Part shown: positions 7,984 to 16,330 of the stretch, in pieces | Layout: each line of letters starts with the position of its first letter | Numbering within the stretch: position 1 is the stretch's first letter | NCBI GenBank assembly: GCA_964244725.1 | Contig: CAXTJQ010000003.1 | Location: forward strand, 124,001 to 188,000 | DNA from: Kumtagia sp964244725 | GTDB taxonomy: Bacteria; Pseudomonadota; Alphaproteobacteria; Rhizobiales; Rhizobiaceae | Reading direction: 5' to 3' | Length of the DNA: 64,000 bases | Made by a program: the position numbers and the translations under genes | Notes under the pieces: model-generated | Seen by the model: the letters and a program-made list of their open reading frames with translations, nothing else | What the model was told of the DNA's origin: nothing | Database searches by the model: none

Positions 7984-8832
7984 TAGATACTTCCGGGCGG
8001 CGTAAAGTGCGATGGCGGCGGCGTTGGAGACGTTGAGCGAGCGGATCGCGCCGGGCATGTCGAGCCGCGCCAGCGTCGTGACGGTCTCGCTGGTCTTCTG
8101 GCGCAGGCCCTTGCCTTCGGCGCCGAAAACGAGCGCGATCCGGTCCGCCGAAAAGCTCGTTTCCAGGTCCGCCGGCGCATCCGAATCGAGGCCGATTGTC
8201 TGGAAGCCCGTTTCGTGCAACCGGTCGAGCGCCGCGGCCAGATTCTTGACCTCGATCATGTCGATATGCTCGAGCGCGCCGGAGGCGGACTTGGCGAGCG
8301 CGCCGGACTCCTGAGGGCTGTGGCGCGCCGTGGTGATCATCGCGCCGGCGCCGAAAGCGACTGCCGACCGCAAAACCGCGCCGACATTGTGCGGATCGGT
8401 CACCTGGTCGAGCACCACGACAAGCCTCGTCTCGCCGAGCGCGACCAGCGGCCTGGGCGCCAGCGGCTCGGCTTCGATGAGAACTCCCTGGTGGACGGCG
8501 TCGCCGCCAGTGAGCCGGTCGATGTCGCGCGGCTCGACCATCTCGGTCTTGAACCTCAGAGCACCGGTATCGGCGATTTCAAGCCGCTCGAGCGCGTTGC
8601 GCGTGACCAGCATCCGCCTGATCGTCCGGCGCGGATTGTCGATCGCCGCGCGCACCGTGTGCAGCCCGTAGAGACGCACAAGGCCGTCCGGCGGCGTGTC
8701 GCCACCCAAGCCACCGGGCGATCGATCCTGCTTCGTAACCGGGGTGGTCGCTGCCTTCTGGTCGCGGTGGGTGCGTCGCAGATTGGCGTAGTGCGCGTCT
8801 TTCGGGGTCGGGGGTCGCTTGCTGTCGGCCAT
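7969..8832 (-). CDS. rlmB: 23S rRNA (guanosine2251-2'-O)-methyltransferase RlmB
   Basis: SPOUT-class (TrmH/SpoU) 2'-O-methyltransferase of 287 residues that would methylate 23S rRNA using S-adenosylmethionine. It has a basic N-terminal tail, a substrate-binding SpoU_sub_bind domain with YGLHTVRAAI (about residue 54), and the knotted catalytic domain. The three SPOUT motifs are DQVTDPHNVGAVLRSA (about 140), FGAEGKGLR (about 241) and SLNVSNAAAIALY (about 267). I chose the start at MADSKRPP because upstream residues are non-homologous, Arg-rich filler. The C-terminal LGGRR is encoded by the heptamer repeat. It lies back to back with the tRNA-Tyr/tRNA-Gly pair. Confidence 0.93.
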   Translation of the reverse strand: MADSKRPPTPKDAHYANLRRTHRDQKAATTPVTKQDRSPGGLGGDTPPDGLVRLYGLHTVRAAIDNPRRTIRRMLVTRNALERLEIADTGALRFKTEMVEPRDIDRLTGGDAVHQGVLIEAEPLAPRPLVALGETRLVVVLDQVTDPHNVGAVLRSAVAFGAGAMITTARHSPQESGALAKSASGALEHIDMIEVKNLAAALDRLHETGFQTIGLDSDAPADLETSFSADRIALVFGAEGKGLRQKTSETVTTLARLDMPGAIRSLNVSNAAAIALYAARKYLGGRR

Positions 8833-8991
8833 GCGCCGTCTATAGCGGCTGCGCGGGCGATTGAATACACCGGCGCGAAAGCCGACTTGTCGGTTGACAC
8901 GCAATTTGGCAATGGCCATAAGGCCCACGCGTCTTCGAGCCGGCGACGGCCCGAAGCCGCAAGGATGCCGCGAGCCAGGCTCCGGACGGTC

Positions 8992-9076
8992 GGAGGGGTG
9001 CCCGAGTGGTTAAAGGGGACGGACTGTAAATCCGTTGACTCAGTCTACGTTGGTTCGAATCCAACCCCCTCCACCA
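8992..9076 (+). tRNA. tRNA-Tyr (GTA)
   Basis: An 85-base class II tRNA with the acceptor stem GGAGGGG (8992-8998) pairing with CCCCTCC (9066-9072), a long variable arm, the TTCGAAT T-loop, and an encoded CCA at 9074-9076. The anticodon loop CTGTAAA places GTA at 9026-9028, which reads tyrosine codons. Confidence 0.96.
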
Positions 9077-9091
9077 TCGTCGCCCAAGGTC

Positions 9092-9165
9092 GCGGGTGTA
9101 GCTCAATGGTAGAGCAGCAGCCTTCCAAGCTGAATACGAGGGTTCGATTCCCTTCACCCGCTCCA
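9092..9165 (+). tRNA. tRNA-Gly (TCC)
   Basis: A 74-base tRNA, 15 bases after tRNA-Tyr and probably in the same transcript. The acceptor GCGGGTG (9092-9098) pairs with CACCCGC (9155-9161), the anticodon loop CTTCCAA gives TCC at 9124-9126, and CCA is encoded at 9163-9165. Confidence 0.96.
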
Positions 9166-9270
9166 GTTTCAAGGCCTGGCATTTTGCCGACCCGAGCCGA
9201 TTTGCGTTCCAACGCCATCGGATGATCGTATAAGCGCGGGGCGGGCGAGAGAGGCTCCGACGGACAGGCC

Positions 9271-10587
9271 ATGCCCATTTCGATCCTCATCTTCTATGCG
9301 CTTCCCGCGGTTCCACTCGCGGCGCTGACCTTGCCGCTCTACATCATCGTGCCGACCTTTTATTCCGAGACGCTCGGTCTCTCGCTGGGCGTCGTCGGCG
9401 GCGCGCTGCTCGCCGTGCGCATCGTCGACGCGGTCAGCGATCCGCTGATCGGCTGGCTCTCGGACCGTTTCAGACCGCGTTTCGGACGGCGGCGGACCTT
9501 CTTCCTGCTGTCGCTGCCCATCGCGGGCCTGGCCTCGACCATGCTGTTCTGGCCGCCGCCCGGTGCGGACGGCGTCTATCTCGCCGTGTGGGGCTCGGTG
9601 CTGTCGGTTGGCTTTACGGGCGCGCTGTTGTCCTACCAGGCATGGGGAGCGGAACTGGTCGGGAGCTATGGTGAGCGCTCGCGGCTCGCCGGCTATCGCG
9701 AAAGCTTCACGGTGGTCGGCACGCTGGTCGCCATCGCGCTGCCGTTCGCGATCGGCATTGGAAGCGCCCGCGGCCTGCATGGCCTGGCGGTGCTGGGCCT
9801 CGCCGTGGCGGCCGGACTTGCGATCTTCGGCGGGCTCGCCGCCTGGCGGGTTCCGGAGCCGCGCGAATATTCGACCTCGCGGCTGTCGCTCGGCGAGGGG
9901 CTGGCGCATATGCGCGGCAACGGGCCGTTCGTGCGCCTGATCTTCGCCTATTTTCTCAACGGTTTGGCGAACGGCATCCCGGCGACGCTGTTCCTCTATT
10001 TCGTGTCGAGCGTGCTTGCCGCGGCCGACATGCGCGGGCCGCTGCTGTTCCTGTATTTCTCCGCAAGCCTGCTCGGCGTGCCGCTGGGCGTGCAGCTCGC
10101 CGGCCGGCTCGGCAAGCATCGCGCATGGTGCTACGCGATGATCCTCAATTCGGCGATCTTCGCGCTGGTGCCGTTGCTTGGCCCCGGCGACGTGGCATGG
10201 TTCGTCGCGATCTGCATCGCCACCGGCCTTTGCCTCGGCTCGGACCTCGCGCTGCCCACCTCGATCCAGGCCGACGTCATCGATGTCGATACGGCCGCGT
10301 CGGGCGAGCAGCGGTCCGGGCTGTACTTCGCCGCCTGGAGCCTGGCGACGAAGCTGTCTCTGGCGCTCGGCGTCGGCATCGTCTTTCCGCTGCTTGCGTA
10401 TTTCGGCTTCGACCCTGCCCCCGGCGCGCGCAACGGCCCCGAAGCCCTGAACGCGCTGGTCGCGATCTACGTCGTGCTGCCGATCGCCCTGAAGGTCGCG
10501 GCTATCGCGCTGATGTGGAATTTTCCGCTCGACGAGGCGGGGCAGACGGAGCTGCGCGCCGGCATCGAAGGACGCAGCGCGGTTTAG
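9271..10587 (+). CDS. MFS transporter, GPH/MelB-like (MFS_2)
   Basis: Membrane carrier of 438 residues with about twelve transmembrane helices. The segment VSDPLIGWLSDR (about residues 54-65) followed by FGRRRTF is the signature loop of the glycoside-pentoside-hexuronide:cation symporter family. A polar DVIDVD segment sits in the second half. The substrate is not deducible. It follows the two tRNA genes and its stop codon overlaps the stop of the convergent SDR gene by three bases (10585-10586 shared). No sugar-use genes lie nearby, so a role in sugar uptake is not supported by context. Confidence 0.88.
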   Translation: MPISILIFYALPAVPLAALTLPLYIIVPTFYSETLGLSLGVVGGALLAVRIVDAVSDPLIGWLSDRFRPRFGRRRTFFLLSLPIAGLASTMLFWPPPGADGVYLAVWGSVLSVGFTGALLSYQAWGAELVGSYGERSRLAGYRESFTVVGTLVAIALPFAIGIGSARGLHGLAVLGLAVAAGLAIFGGLAAWRVPEPREYSTSRLSLGEGLAHMRGNGPFVRLIFAYFLNGLANGIPATLFLYFVSSVLAAADMRGPLLFLYFSASLLGVPLGVQLAGRLGKHRAWCYAMILNSAIFALVPLLGPGDVAWFVAICIATGLCLGSDLALPTSIQADVIDVDTAASGEQRSGLYFAAWSLATKLSLALGVGIVFPLLAYFGFDPAPGARNGPEALNALVAIYVVLPIALKVAAIALMWNFPLDEAGQTELRAGIEGRSAV

Positions 10588-11384
10588 GCTTTCGCCTTGT
10601 GGCTGTCCCAGTTCGTGGCCTTGTGCACGAGCCAGAACCTAACGGGGATGGGCAGGAGGCGGATCAGCTTCAGGATCAAGGTGAAGCGGCGCGGAAAATG
10701 AATTTCGAAACCGCCGCCGCTGATCCCGTCCGCCATCCGCACCGCCGCGCTTTCCGCCGAGATCAGGGCGGGCATTTTGAATTCGTTCTTCCTGGTCGCC
10801 GGCGTATCGACGAAACCCGGATTGACTACCTGGATGCGGATGTTGAGGCCGTCGAGATCATGTTTCAGGCTTTCCGCCAGATAGTTCAGGGCCGCCTTCG
10901 ACGCGCCATAGGCCGAGGCCGCCGGCAAGCCCATATAGGACGAGGTCGAGCCGACGAGCACGATCTGGCCCCGGCCGCGCCGCTTCATGCGCGCGATGAT
11001 GGGGACGGCGCCGTAGAGGGCGCCGAGCACATTGAGCTGGAAGGTCTTCTCGACCTTGTCGAGGTCGATATCGCCGCCTTCGATCGGCAGGTAGACGCCG
11101 GCATTGAAAACCGCGAGCGCGATCGGGCCGAGGTCTCGCTCGATCGCATCGGCGGCGTCGGCCGTCGCCGATCGATCGGCCACGTCGCAGGGGAAGGCGG
11201 CGATGCGGCCGTTGCCTGTCACAGTTTCGGCCGCGAGTTTCGCGAGGTCATCCGCTCGTCGCGCCGTCGCGGCGACGGTATAGCCCTGCGTTGCGAGCCT
11301 GAGCGCAAGTTCGCGGCCGATTCCGCTGCTCGCGCCGGTGACCCAGGCCACGCCGTCGGCCGGTTTTGCTCGGTAAAGTGCCAT
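10584..11384 (-). CDS. SDR family NAD(P)-dependent oxidoreductase
   Basis: Classical short-chain dehydrogenase of 266 residues. The cofactor motif TGASSGIG is at residues 16-23, NAGVY follows in the middle, and the catalytic set is Ser (VGSTSSYMG) with YGASK. The C-terminus has a basic, hydrophobic tail (about residues 235-266) that could touch the membrane. The start is ATG 11384 (MALYRAKPAD), because the reading frame upstream shows no homology. The substrate is unknown. The gene is divergent from cysK across a 223-base region that contains an 8-bp inverted repeat. Confidence 0.88.
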   Translation of the reverse strand: MALYRAKPADGVAWVTGASSGIGRELALRLATQGYTVAATARRADDLAKLAAETVTGNGRIAAFPCDVADRSATADAADAIERDLGPIALAVFNAGVYLPIEGGDIDLDKVEKTFQLNVLGALYGAVPIIARMKRRGRGQIVLVGSTSSYMGLPAASAYGASKAALNYLAESLKHDLDGLNIRIQVVNPGFVDTPATRKNEFKMPALISAESAAVRMADGISGGGFEIHFPRRFTLILKLIRLLPIPVRFWLVHKATNWDSHKAKA

Positions 11385-11551
11385 GCGTCTGTCGCCTCGA
11401 GGTTTCACTTCGATCTCCGCATATAGTGCGCCAATGCCCAGGCGATGGTCGAATGGGTCCGCAGATGCGAGGAAACCGATTGGCCCTTGCTCATGGCGGG
11501 CGGGTGTCCGGTGTTGATGTCGACGCCCGGCTCTGGCAGGAAAGCTGCGCT

Positions 11552-11575
11552 GACGCAGTCGGCGGCCACTGCGTC
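11552..11575. promoter_or_regulatory. Inverted repeat upstream of cysK
   Basis: Perfect 8-bp arms, GACGCAGT and ACTGCGTC, flank an 8-base spacer and end 32 bases before the cysK start. It could be an operator in the SDR-cysK divergent region or a hairpin in the cysK leader. No known regulator consensus is matched. Confidence 0.3.
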
Positions 11576-11607
11576 GACGGGCCAGGAAAGAAACACGGGA
11601 TGAGGCA

Positions 11608-12642
11608 ATGATCGGTTCGGTGATCGACGCGATCGGCAATACGCCATTGATCCGCCTCCGGCGCGCTTCCGAAGAAACCGGCTGCGAAATTCTCGGCAAG
11701 GCCGAGTTCATGAATCCGGGTCAGTCGGTCAAGGATCGGGCAGGGCTGTTCATCATCCGCGACGCCGAGCGTCGGGGGCTGCTGCGGCCAGGCGGCCTGA
11801 TCGTCGAGGGCACGGCGGGCAACACCGGCATCGGCCTGACGCTGGTCGCCAAGGCGCTCGGCTACCGCACCGTCATCGTCATCCCGGACACCCAGAGTCA
11901 GGAGAAGAAGGACGCGCTGAGGCTGCTCGGGGCGGCGCTCGTCGAGGCGCCGGCGACGCCCTACAAGGATCCGAACAACTATGTGAAGCTTTCGGGCCGC
12001 CTCGCCGAAAAGCTTGGGCGCACGGAGCCGAACGGCGCCGTCTGGGCCAACCAGTTCGACAATCTCGCCAACCGCGACGGCCATATGGAAACGACGGCGC
12101 AGGAAATCTGGTCGCAAACCGTTGGCGAGGTCGACGGCTTCGTTTGCGCGGTCGGAACGGGCGGGACGCTTGCCGGCGTCGCCATGGGGCTTCGGGCCAA
12201 GCGCAAGGACGTGAAGATCGCGCTGGCCGACCCCCAGGGCGCCGCCCTGCACAGCTTCTACACGACGGGCGAGTTCGAAGCCGAGGGAAGTTCAATCACC
12301 GAGGGCATCGGCCAGGGCCGCATCACCAGGAATCTCGAAGGCTTCGCCCCGGACTTCTCGTTCCAAGTCCAAGACAGGGAAGCGCTGCCGATCGTCTTCG
12401 ATCTGGTGCAGGAGGAGGGGCTCTGTCTCGGCGGCTCGTCGGGCATCAACGTCGCCGGCGCGATCCGGCTGGCGCGCGAACTCGGACCCGGCCACACGAT
12501 CGTGACGATTCTCTGCGACCACGGCACGCGCTACCAGTCCAAACTCTTCAATCCCGCTTTCCTGCGGACCAAGGATTTGCCCGTGCCGTCCTGGCTCGAA
12601 GCGCCCGACGTGATATCGGCGCCGTATCAGAAGGTGGCATGA
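11608..12642 (+). CDS. cysK: Cysteine synthase A (O-acetylserine sulfhydrylase)
   Basis: PLP enzyme of 344 residues that makes cysteine from O-acetylserine and sulfide. The PLP lysine is K42 in NPGQSVKDRAG, the substrate loop is EGTAGNTGIG, and the phosphate-binding glycine loop is AVGTGGTLAG. The C-terminal tail of about 20 residues is longer than in E. coli CysK, as in many Rhizobiales. GATGAGG supplies a ribosome-binding site directly before the ATG. The stop overlaps the start of the alanyl-tRNA editing gene (ATGA), so the two are translationally coupled. This begins a four-gene operon with sseA. Confidence 0.93.
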   Translation: MIGSVIDAIGNTPLIRLRRASEETGCEILGKAEFMNPGQSVKDRAGLFIIRDAERRGLLRPGGLIVEGTAGNTGIGLTLVAKALGYRTVIVIPDTQSQEKKDALRLLGAALVEAPATPYKDPNNYVKLSGRLAEKLGRTEPNGAVWANQFDNLANRDGHMETTAQEIWSQTVGEVDGFVCAVGTGGTLAGVAMGLRAKRKDVKIALADPQGAALHSFYTTGEFEAEGSSITEGIGQGRITRNLEGFAPDFSFQVQDREALPIVFDLVQEEGLCLGGSSGINVAGAIRLARELGPGHTIVTILCDHGTRYQSKLFNPAFLRTKDLPVPSWLEAPDVISAPYQKVA

Positions 12643-13382
12643 TGTCTGGCGCGGAAATCCTTTTCCGGGACGATTCCTATCTCGCCGAGACCACCGCGAC
12701 GGTCGTCGGCGTGAACGAGCGCGGCGGGATCCTCCTCGACCGCACCATCTTCTACGCCACCTCCGGCGGACAGCCGGGCGACACGGGCGTCCTAGTTCGC
12801 GCCGACGGCGGCAAGCTCATCGTCGCGGCGACGATTCCCGGCGAAAGCAAGCACGAGATCGTGCATGTCGCGGCGCCGAACCAGGACTTGCCGGCCGTCG
12901 GGGAGCGCGTGGGCCTTTCGATCGACTGGCCCCGGAGGTTCCTGCTGATGCGCATGCACACCGCCTGCCATCTGCTCAGCGTCGTCTGTCCGTTCCCGAT
13001 CACCGGCGCGGCGGTGTCGGAGGACGATAGCCGCGTGGATTTCGACATGCCCGACGCCTCGATCACCAGGGAGGCGGTGACCGAGAGACTGATGGCGCTG
13101 ATCGCGGCCGATCATCCGGTATTTACGCGCTGGATCGCCGATGCCGATCTTGCCGCGAACCCGGGCCTGGTCAAATCCAAGAACGTCCGCCCGCCGGTTG
13201 GCACGGGCCGTATCCGTCTTGTCTGCATCGGCGAGGACGCGTCGGTCGACAGCCAGCCATGCGGCGGCACGCATGTGCGCTCGACCGGTGAAGTCGGCCA
13301 GATTCATATTGGCAAGATCGAGAAGAAGGGGCGCGAGAACCGCCGTTTCCGGATTCGCTTCGGCCAGCCGCCAGCCCTCTGA
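12639..13382 (+). CDS. Alanyl-tRNA editing protein (AlaX type)
   Basis: Free-standing editing domain of 247 residues that would hydrolyse mischarged Ser-tRNA(Ala), and perhaps other misacylated tRNAs. The zinc/active-site motifs are HTACH (about residue 107) and CGGTH (about 208), with the FYATSGGQPGDTG segment of the AlaRS-like N-domain near residue 35. The start ATG overlaps the cysK stop; a second ATG follows immediately. Linkage to cysK and sseA is notable because editing of serine or cysteine errors would fit cysteine supply, but this is inference. Confidence 0.9.
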   Translation: MMSGAEILFRDDSYLAETTATVVGVNERGGILLDRTIFYATSGGQPGDTGVLVRADGGKLIVAATIPGESKHEIVHVAAPNQDLPAVGERVGLSIDWPRRFLLMRMHTACHLLSVVCPFPITGAAVSEDDSRVDFDMPDASITREAVTERLMALIAADHPVFTRWIADADLAANPGLVKSKNVRPPVGTGRIRLVCIGEDASVDSQPCGGTHVRSTGEVGQIHIGKIEKKGRENRRFRIRFGQPPAL

Positions 13383-13393
13383 GGACGCCCCGC

Positions 13394-14245
13394 ATGCCAG
13401 ACAAGAGCCCGTTCGTCGTCGATGCCGATTGGTTGCAGGAAAAGCTCTCGACCCCTGGCGTCAGCATCGTCGACGGCTCCTGGTATCTTCCGGCCCAGCG
13501 TCGCGACGCGAAGGCCGAGTATGAAGCAGGCCACATTCCCGGCGCCATCTTCTTCGACCACGACCAGGTCTTCGATCCGGACGCGATCCTCCCGCATACG
13601 CTTCCCAAGCCGCTGACCTTCGCCAAGCACGCGGGCGCGATGGGTATTTCGGCCGACGACACGATCATCGTCTATGACGGGCCAGGAGTGTTCACCGCGC
13701 CGCGCGTGTGGTGGATGTTCCGCGTCATGGGCGTATCCGAAGTCTTCGTCCTCGACGGCGGGTTCGACCGGTGGAAGGCCGAAGGACGCCCGGTCACCGC
13801 CGAGCCGACCAGGGTCGCGCCGAATATCTTCCACGCGGCGTTCGACCGGCAATCGGTCGCCACGCTCGACGACATGCGCGAGATCGTCAAGAACGGCGGC
13901 CGGCAGATCGCCGACGCGCGCTCGCCAGGGCGCTTCGCCGCCACGGAGCCGGAGCCTCGCGCCGGCATACGCCCCGGGCACATGCCGGGCGCCAGGAACG
14001 TTCCGGTCATGTCGCTGTCCAGGGATGGCTCGCTGTTGCCTTTCCATGAGTTGAAGGCGAAGCTCGAAGACGCCGGTCTCGATCTTGCTCGGCCCGTCGT
14101 GACCTCTTGCGGGTCGGGCATCACCGCCGCCGCGATCGTACTGGTGCTGGCCAGCGTCGACCATCATGACGCCAAGCTGTACGACGGGTCCTGGACGGAG
14201 TGGGGCGGCCTGAAGGATACGCCGGTCGTGACGGGCGAAGACTGA
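13394..14245 (+). CDS. sseA: 3-mercaptopyruvate sulfurtransferase
   Basis: Two-domain rhodanese of 283 residues that transfers sulfur from 3-mercaptopyruvate to a thiol acceptor. The N-terminal inactive rhodanese domain includes VDGSWYLP and YDGPGVFTAPRVWWMFR, and the C-terminal domain carries the active loop SCGSGIT with catalytic C239. CGSG(I/V)T separates this enzyme from thiosulfate sulfurtransferases. GAGGACG upstream supplies the ribosome-binding site. It is the third gene of the cysK operon, 11 bases after alaX, and 1 base before the acetyltransferase gene. Confidence 0.94.
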   Translation: MPDKSPFVVDADWLQEKLSTPGVSIVDGSWYLPAQRRDAKAEYEAGHIPGAIFFDHDQVFDPDAILPHTLPKPLTFAKHAGAMGISADDTIIVYDGPGVFTAPRVWWMFRVMGVSEVFVLDGGFDRWKAEGRPVTAEPTRVAPNIFHAAFDRQSVATLDDMREIVKNGGRQIADARSPGRFAATEPEPRAGIRPGHMPGARNVPVMSLSRDGSLLPFHELKAKLEDAGLDLARPVVTSCGSGITAAAIVLVLASVDHHDAKLYDGSWTEWGGLKDTPVVTGED

Positions 14246-14246
14246 C

Positions 14247-14813
14247 ATGGCCAGCGCCGAGCGCCCCGATCCGATCGACGTCACCGTGACCTTTCTCGAA
14301 ATGAAGCGGCCGCCGGCCCGCTACGCCCCGCTGCCGTACAATCGGCAGGTCGCGCTGATGCGTGCGCACAAGCTTCCCACCCACTACTACCGCTACCTGA
14401 TCGACCGGGTCGGCCGCAAATGGCATTGGTGCAATGCCTTGCGGCTTTCCGACGAGGATCTGGCCGAAGGCCTCTCCAGGCCGGACCGGGATATCAGGGT
14501 GCTCTATATCGACGGCTCGCCGGCCGGCTTCTTCGATCTCAAGCCGCATCCGCCGCAGGAGACCGAACTCGCCTATTTCGGCATGATGGAGCATGCCACC
14601 GGGCAGGGCATCGGCCGCTGGTTCCTCGGCGCCGCGATCGAGGCGGCATGGTCGCACAAGCCGGAACGCGTGATCGTCCAGACCTGTACGCTCGACCATC
14701 CCGCCGCTCTGCCGCTCTACCAGAAACTCGGCTTTTCCCCTGTCGGACAAAAGATGGAGACGGTTCGTCCGTTGTCGATGGCCGAACGGTCCGCGGTCGT
14801 GATGCGTCCGTGA
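14247..14813 (+). CDS. GNAT family N-acetyltransferase
   Basis: Acetyl-CoA dependent transferase of 188 residues. The core motif A region is MEHATGQGIGRWFL (about residues 115-128), followed by the helix and the DHPAALPLYQKLGFSP segment that closes the fold. The first 60 residues are family-specific and include a Tyr/His-rich stretch (PTHYYRYLIDRVGRKWHW) of a sort often seen in this Rhizobiales subfamily. It is the last gene of the cysK-alaX-sseA operon, starting one base after sseA. The substrate is unknown. Confidence 0.88.
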   Translation: MASAERPDPIDVTVTFLEMKRPPARYAPLPYNRQVALMRAHKLPTHYYRYLIDRVGRKWHWCNALRLSDEDLAEGLSRPDRDIRVLYIDGSPAGFFDLKPHPPQETELAYFGMMEHATGQGIGRWFLGAAIEAAWSHKPERVIVQTCTLDHPAALPLYQKLGFSPVGQKMETVRPLSMAERSAVVMRP

Positions 14814-14893
14814 CCCGGACGATCGCCGACAGACGGGTTCTCGCCCTTGAACGGATGCCGCGTCGGGAATTTAACTCCGGCAACCCGGTCGCG

Positions 14894-14908
14894 TTAACCA
14901 TTGGTTAA
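14894..14908. promoter_or_regulatory. CtrA-type binding site (TTAA-N7-TTAA)
   Basis: TTAACCATTGGTTAA matches the alphaproteobacterial CtrA consensus TTAA-N7-TTAA exactly and also contains the half-site form TTAACCAT. It lies 80 bases after the acetyltransferase stop and upstream of a terminator-ended segment without an annotated gene. The motif is seen; CtrA control is inference. Confidence 0.5.
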
Positions 14909-14939
14909 CCAAACCGGCGCCATTCTACCGTCAGACTGT

Positions 14940-15054
14940 CACGGTGCCGTCGCATCCACGCGGTATCGGACAGATGTCGATCGACGAGCCGACCGCGGAT
15001 GAACCGGCGGCGCATCTCGGCAGACGAGGAAGCGGGGTAAAACCCCGCTTTTTT
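14940..15054 (+). ncRNA. Possible small RNA or leader between a CtrA site and a terminator
   Basis: The segment between the CtrA-type site and a strong intrinsic terminator has no gene of normal size and could be an independent transcript of roughly 110 bases. It also contains a 31-codon reading frame (ATG 14974, stop 15067-15069) beginning MSIDEPTADEPAAHLG that runs through the terminator stem, so a short peptide is an alternative. The 5' end is a guess. I do not recognise an RNA family. Confidence 0.25.
15031..15054 (+). terminator. Intrinsic terminator
   Basis: Perfect 8-bp stem AGCGGGGT / ACCCCGCT with an AAA loop and a run of six T at the end. It lies at the convergence of the cysK operon region and ald. 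The A-rich loop flank gives little termination for the opposite strand. Confidence 0.85.
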
Positions 15055-15065
15055 GTTGTCCGTCG

Positions 15066-16181
15066 CTAGGCGGCCAGCACCAGCTTCGGCTCGGCCATCT
15101 CGTAGCCAAGCGCTTCGGCCACCGCGCGGTTGGTGATGCGGCCCTTATGGACGTTCAATCCGTTGCGCAGATGCTGGTCGTCGACCAACGCCTTCAGGCC
15201 CTTGTCGGCGAGCTGCAGTCCATAGTGCAGCGTCGCATTGTTCAAGGCATGCGCCGAGGTCACCGGCACGGCCCCGGGCATGTTGGCGACGCAATAATGG
15301 ATGATGCCGTCGACCTCGTAGGTCGGTTCGGCGTGGGTGGTGGCATGCGATGTCTCGAAGCAGCCGCCCTGGTCTATCGCGACATCGACGAGCACTGCCC
15401 CCTTCTTCATGCCAGACAGCATTTCGCGCGTCACGAGCTTCGGCGCGGCCGCGCCGGGAATGAGCACCGCGCCGATGACGAGATCGGCGGAAAAGCATTC
15501 GTCCTCAAGCGCTTCGACGGTCGAATAGCGCGTATGGACACGGCCGTTGAAGATGTCGTCGAGTTGGCGCAGGCGCGGGATCGACCGGTCGATGATCGTG
15601 ACATCGGCCCCCAGGCCGACGGCGATGCGTGCGGCGTGCAGGCCCACGACCCCGCCGCCCAGCACAGTGACCTTGCCGGGCAGCACGCCCGGGACGCCGC
15701 CGAGCAACACGCCCCTCCCGCCGTTGGCCTTCTGCAGCGCGACCGCGCCGGCCTGGATCGACAGGCGTCCGGCGACTTCCGACATCGGCGCGAGCAGCGG
15801 AAGCCCGCCGCGTTCGTCGGTCACGGTTTCGTAGGCGATCGCGGTGACCCCCGACGCGATGAGGCCCTTGGTCTGTTCGGGGTCCGGCGCGAGGTGCAGG
15901 TAGGTGTAGAGAATCTGGCCGTCGCGCAACTGCACCCATTCGGAGGGCTGGGGCTCCTTTACCTTCACGATCATGTCGGACTTCGAAAAGACCTCCGCCG
16001 CCGTCCTGGCGATCTTCGCGCCGGCGATCCTGTAGGCGTTGTCATCGGCGCCGATGCCCGCGCCGGCTCCCGTCTCGATGATGACTTCATGGCCATGCGC
16101 GGCGTATTCGCGGACCGCGCCTGGCGTCAGTCCGACGCGATATTCGTGGTTCTTGATTTCCTTGGGACAACCGACGCGCAT
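15066..16181 (-). CDS. ald: Alanine dehydrogenase
   Basis: NAD-dependent L-alanine dehydrogenase of 371 residues, which interconverts alanine and pyruvate plus ammonium. The N-terminus MRVGCPKEIKNHEYRVGLTP is diagnostic. VKVKEPQPSEW carries the pyruvate-binding lysine, and TYLHLAPD the active histidine (about residue 96). The Rossmann motif is VTVLGGGVVGLHAA (about 171-184), and NMPGAVPVTSAHALNNAT is the conserved C-terminal segment. It is divergent from an Lrp/AsnC-family gene that is its likely regulator. The length equals the family norm. Confidence 0.97.
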   Translation of the reverse strand: MRVGCPKEIKNHEYRVGLTPGAVREYAAHGHEVIIETGAGAGIGADDNAYRIAGAKIARTAAEVFSKSDMIVKVKEPQPSEWVQLRDGQILYTYLHLAPDPEQTKGLIASGVTAIAYETVTDERGGLPLLAPMSEVAGRLSIQAGAVALQKANGGRGVLLGGVPGVLPGKVTVLGGGVVGLHAARIAVGLGADVTIIDRSIPRLRQLDDIFNGRVHTRYSTVEALEDECFSADLVIGAVLIPGAAAPKLVTREMLSGMKKGAVLVDVAIDQGGCFETSHATTHAEPTYEVDGIIHYCVANMPGAVPVTSAHALNNATLHYGLQLADKGLKALVDDQHLRNGLNVHKGRITNRAVAEALGYEMAEPKLVLAA

Positions 16182-16283
16182 TTCCGTCTCCTTGCTGGCG
16201 GGGTTTCATCGCCTTGCGATGCATGAAACCACGAAACGGGGCGCGGATGTTTGCATAGACCATTGCCGGATATGGGAAAATAC

Positions 16284-16297
16284 GTGCATTCTTGCAC
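16284..16297. promoter_or_regulatory. Palindromic site in the ald / lrp divergent promoter region
   Basis: GTGCATTCTTGCAC has perfect 5-bp arms around TTCT and lies 102 bases upstream of ald and 33 upstream of the regulator start. Lrp/AsnC proteins bind imperfect palindromes of about this size between divergent genes, so it is a reasonable operator candidate. Confidence 0.4.
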
Positions 16298-16330
16298 TGG
16301 TTATGACCTTCTTCGCAGGATATGCGGTCC

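Noticed and set aside
11366..11611. An 81-codon frame whose stop overlaps the cysK start
   Set aside because: It begins with TTG inside the SDR start region and has an unconvincing composition; the cysK ribosome-binding site lies within it.
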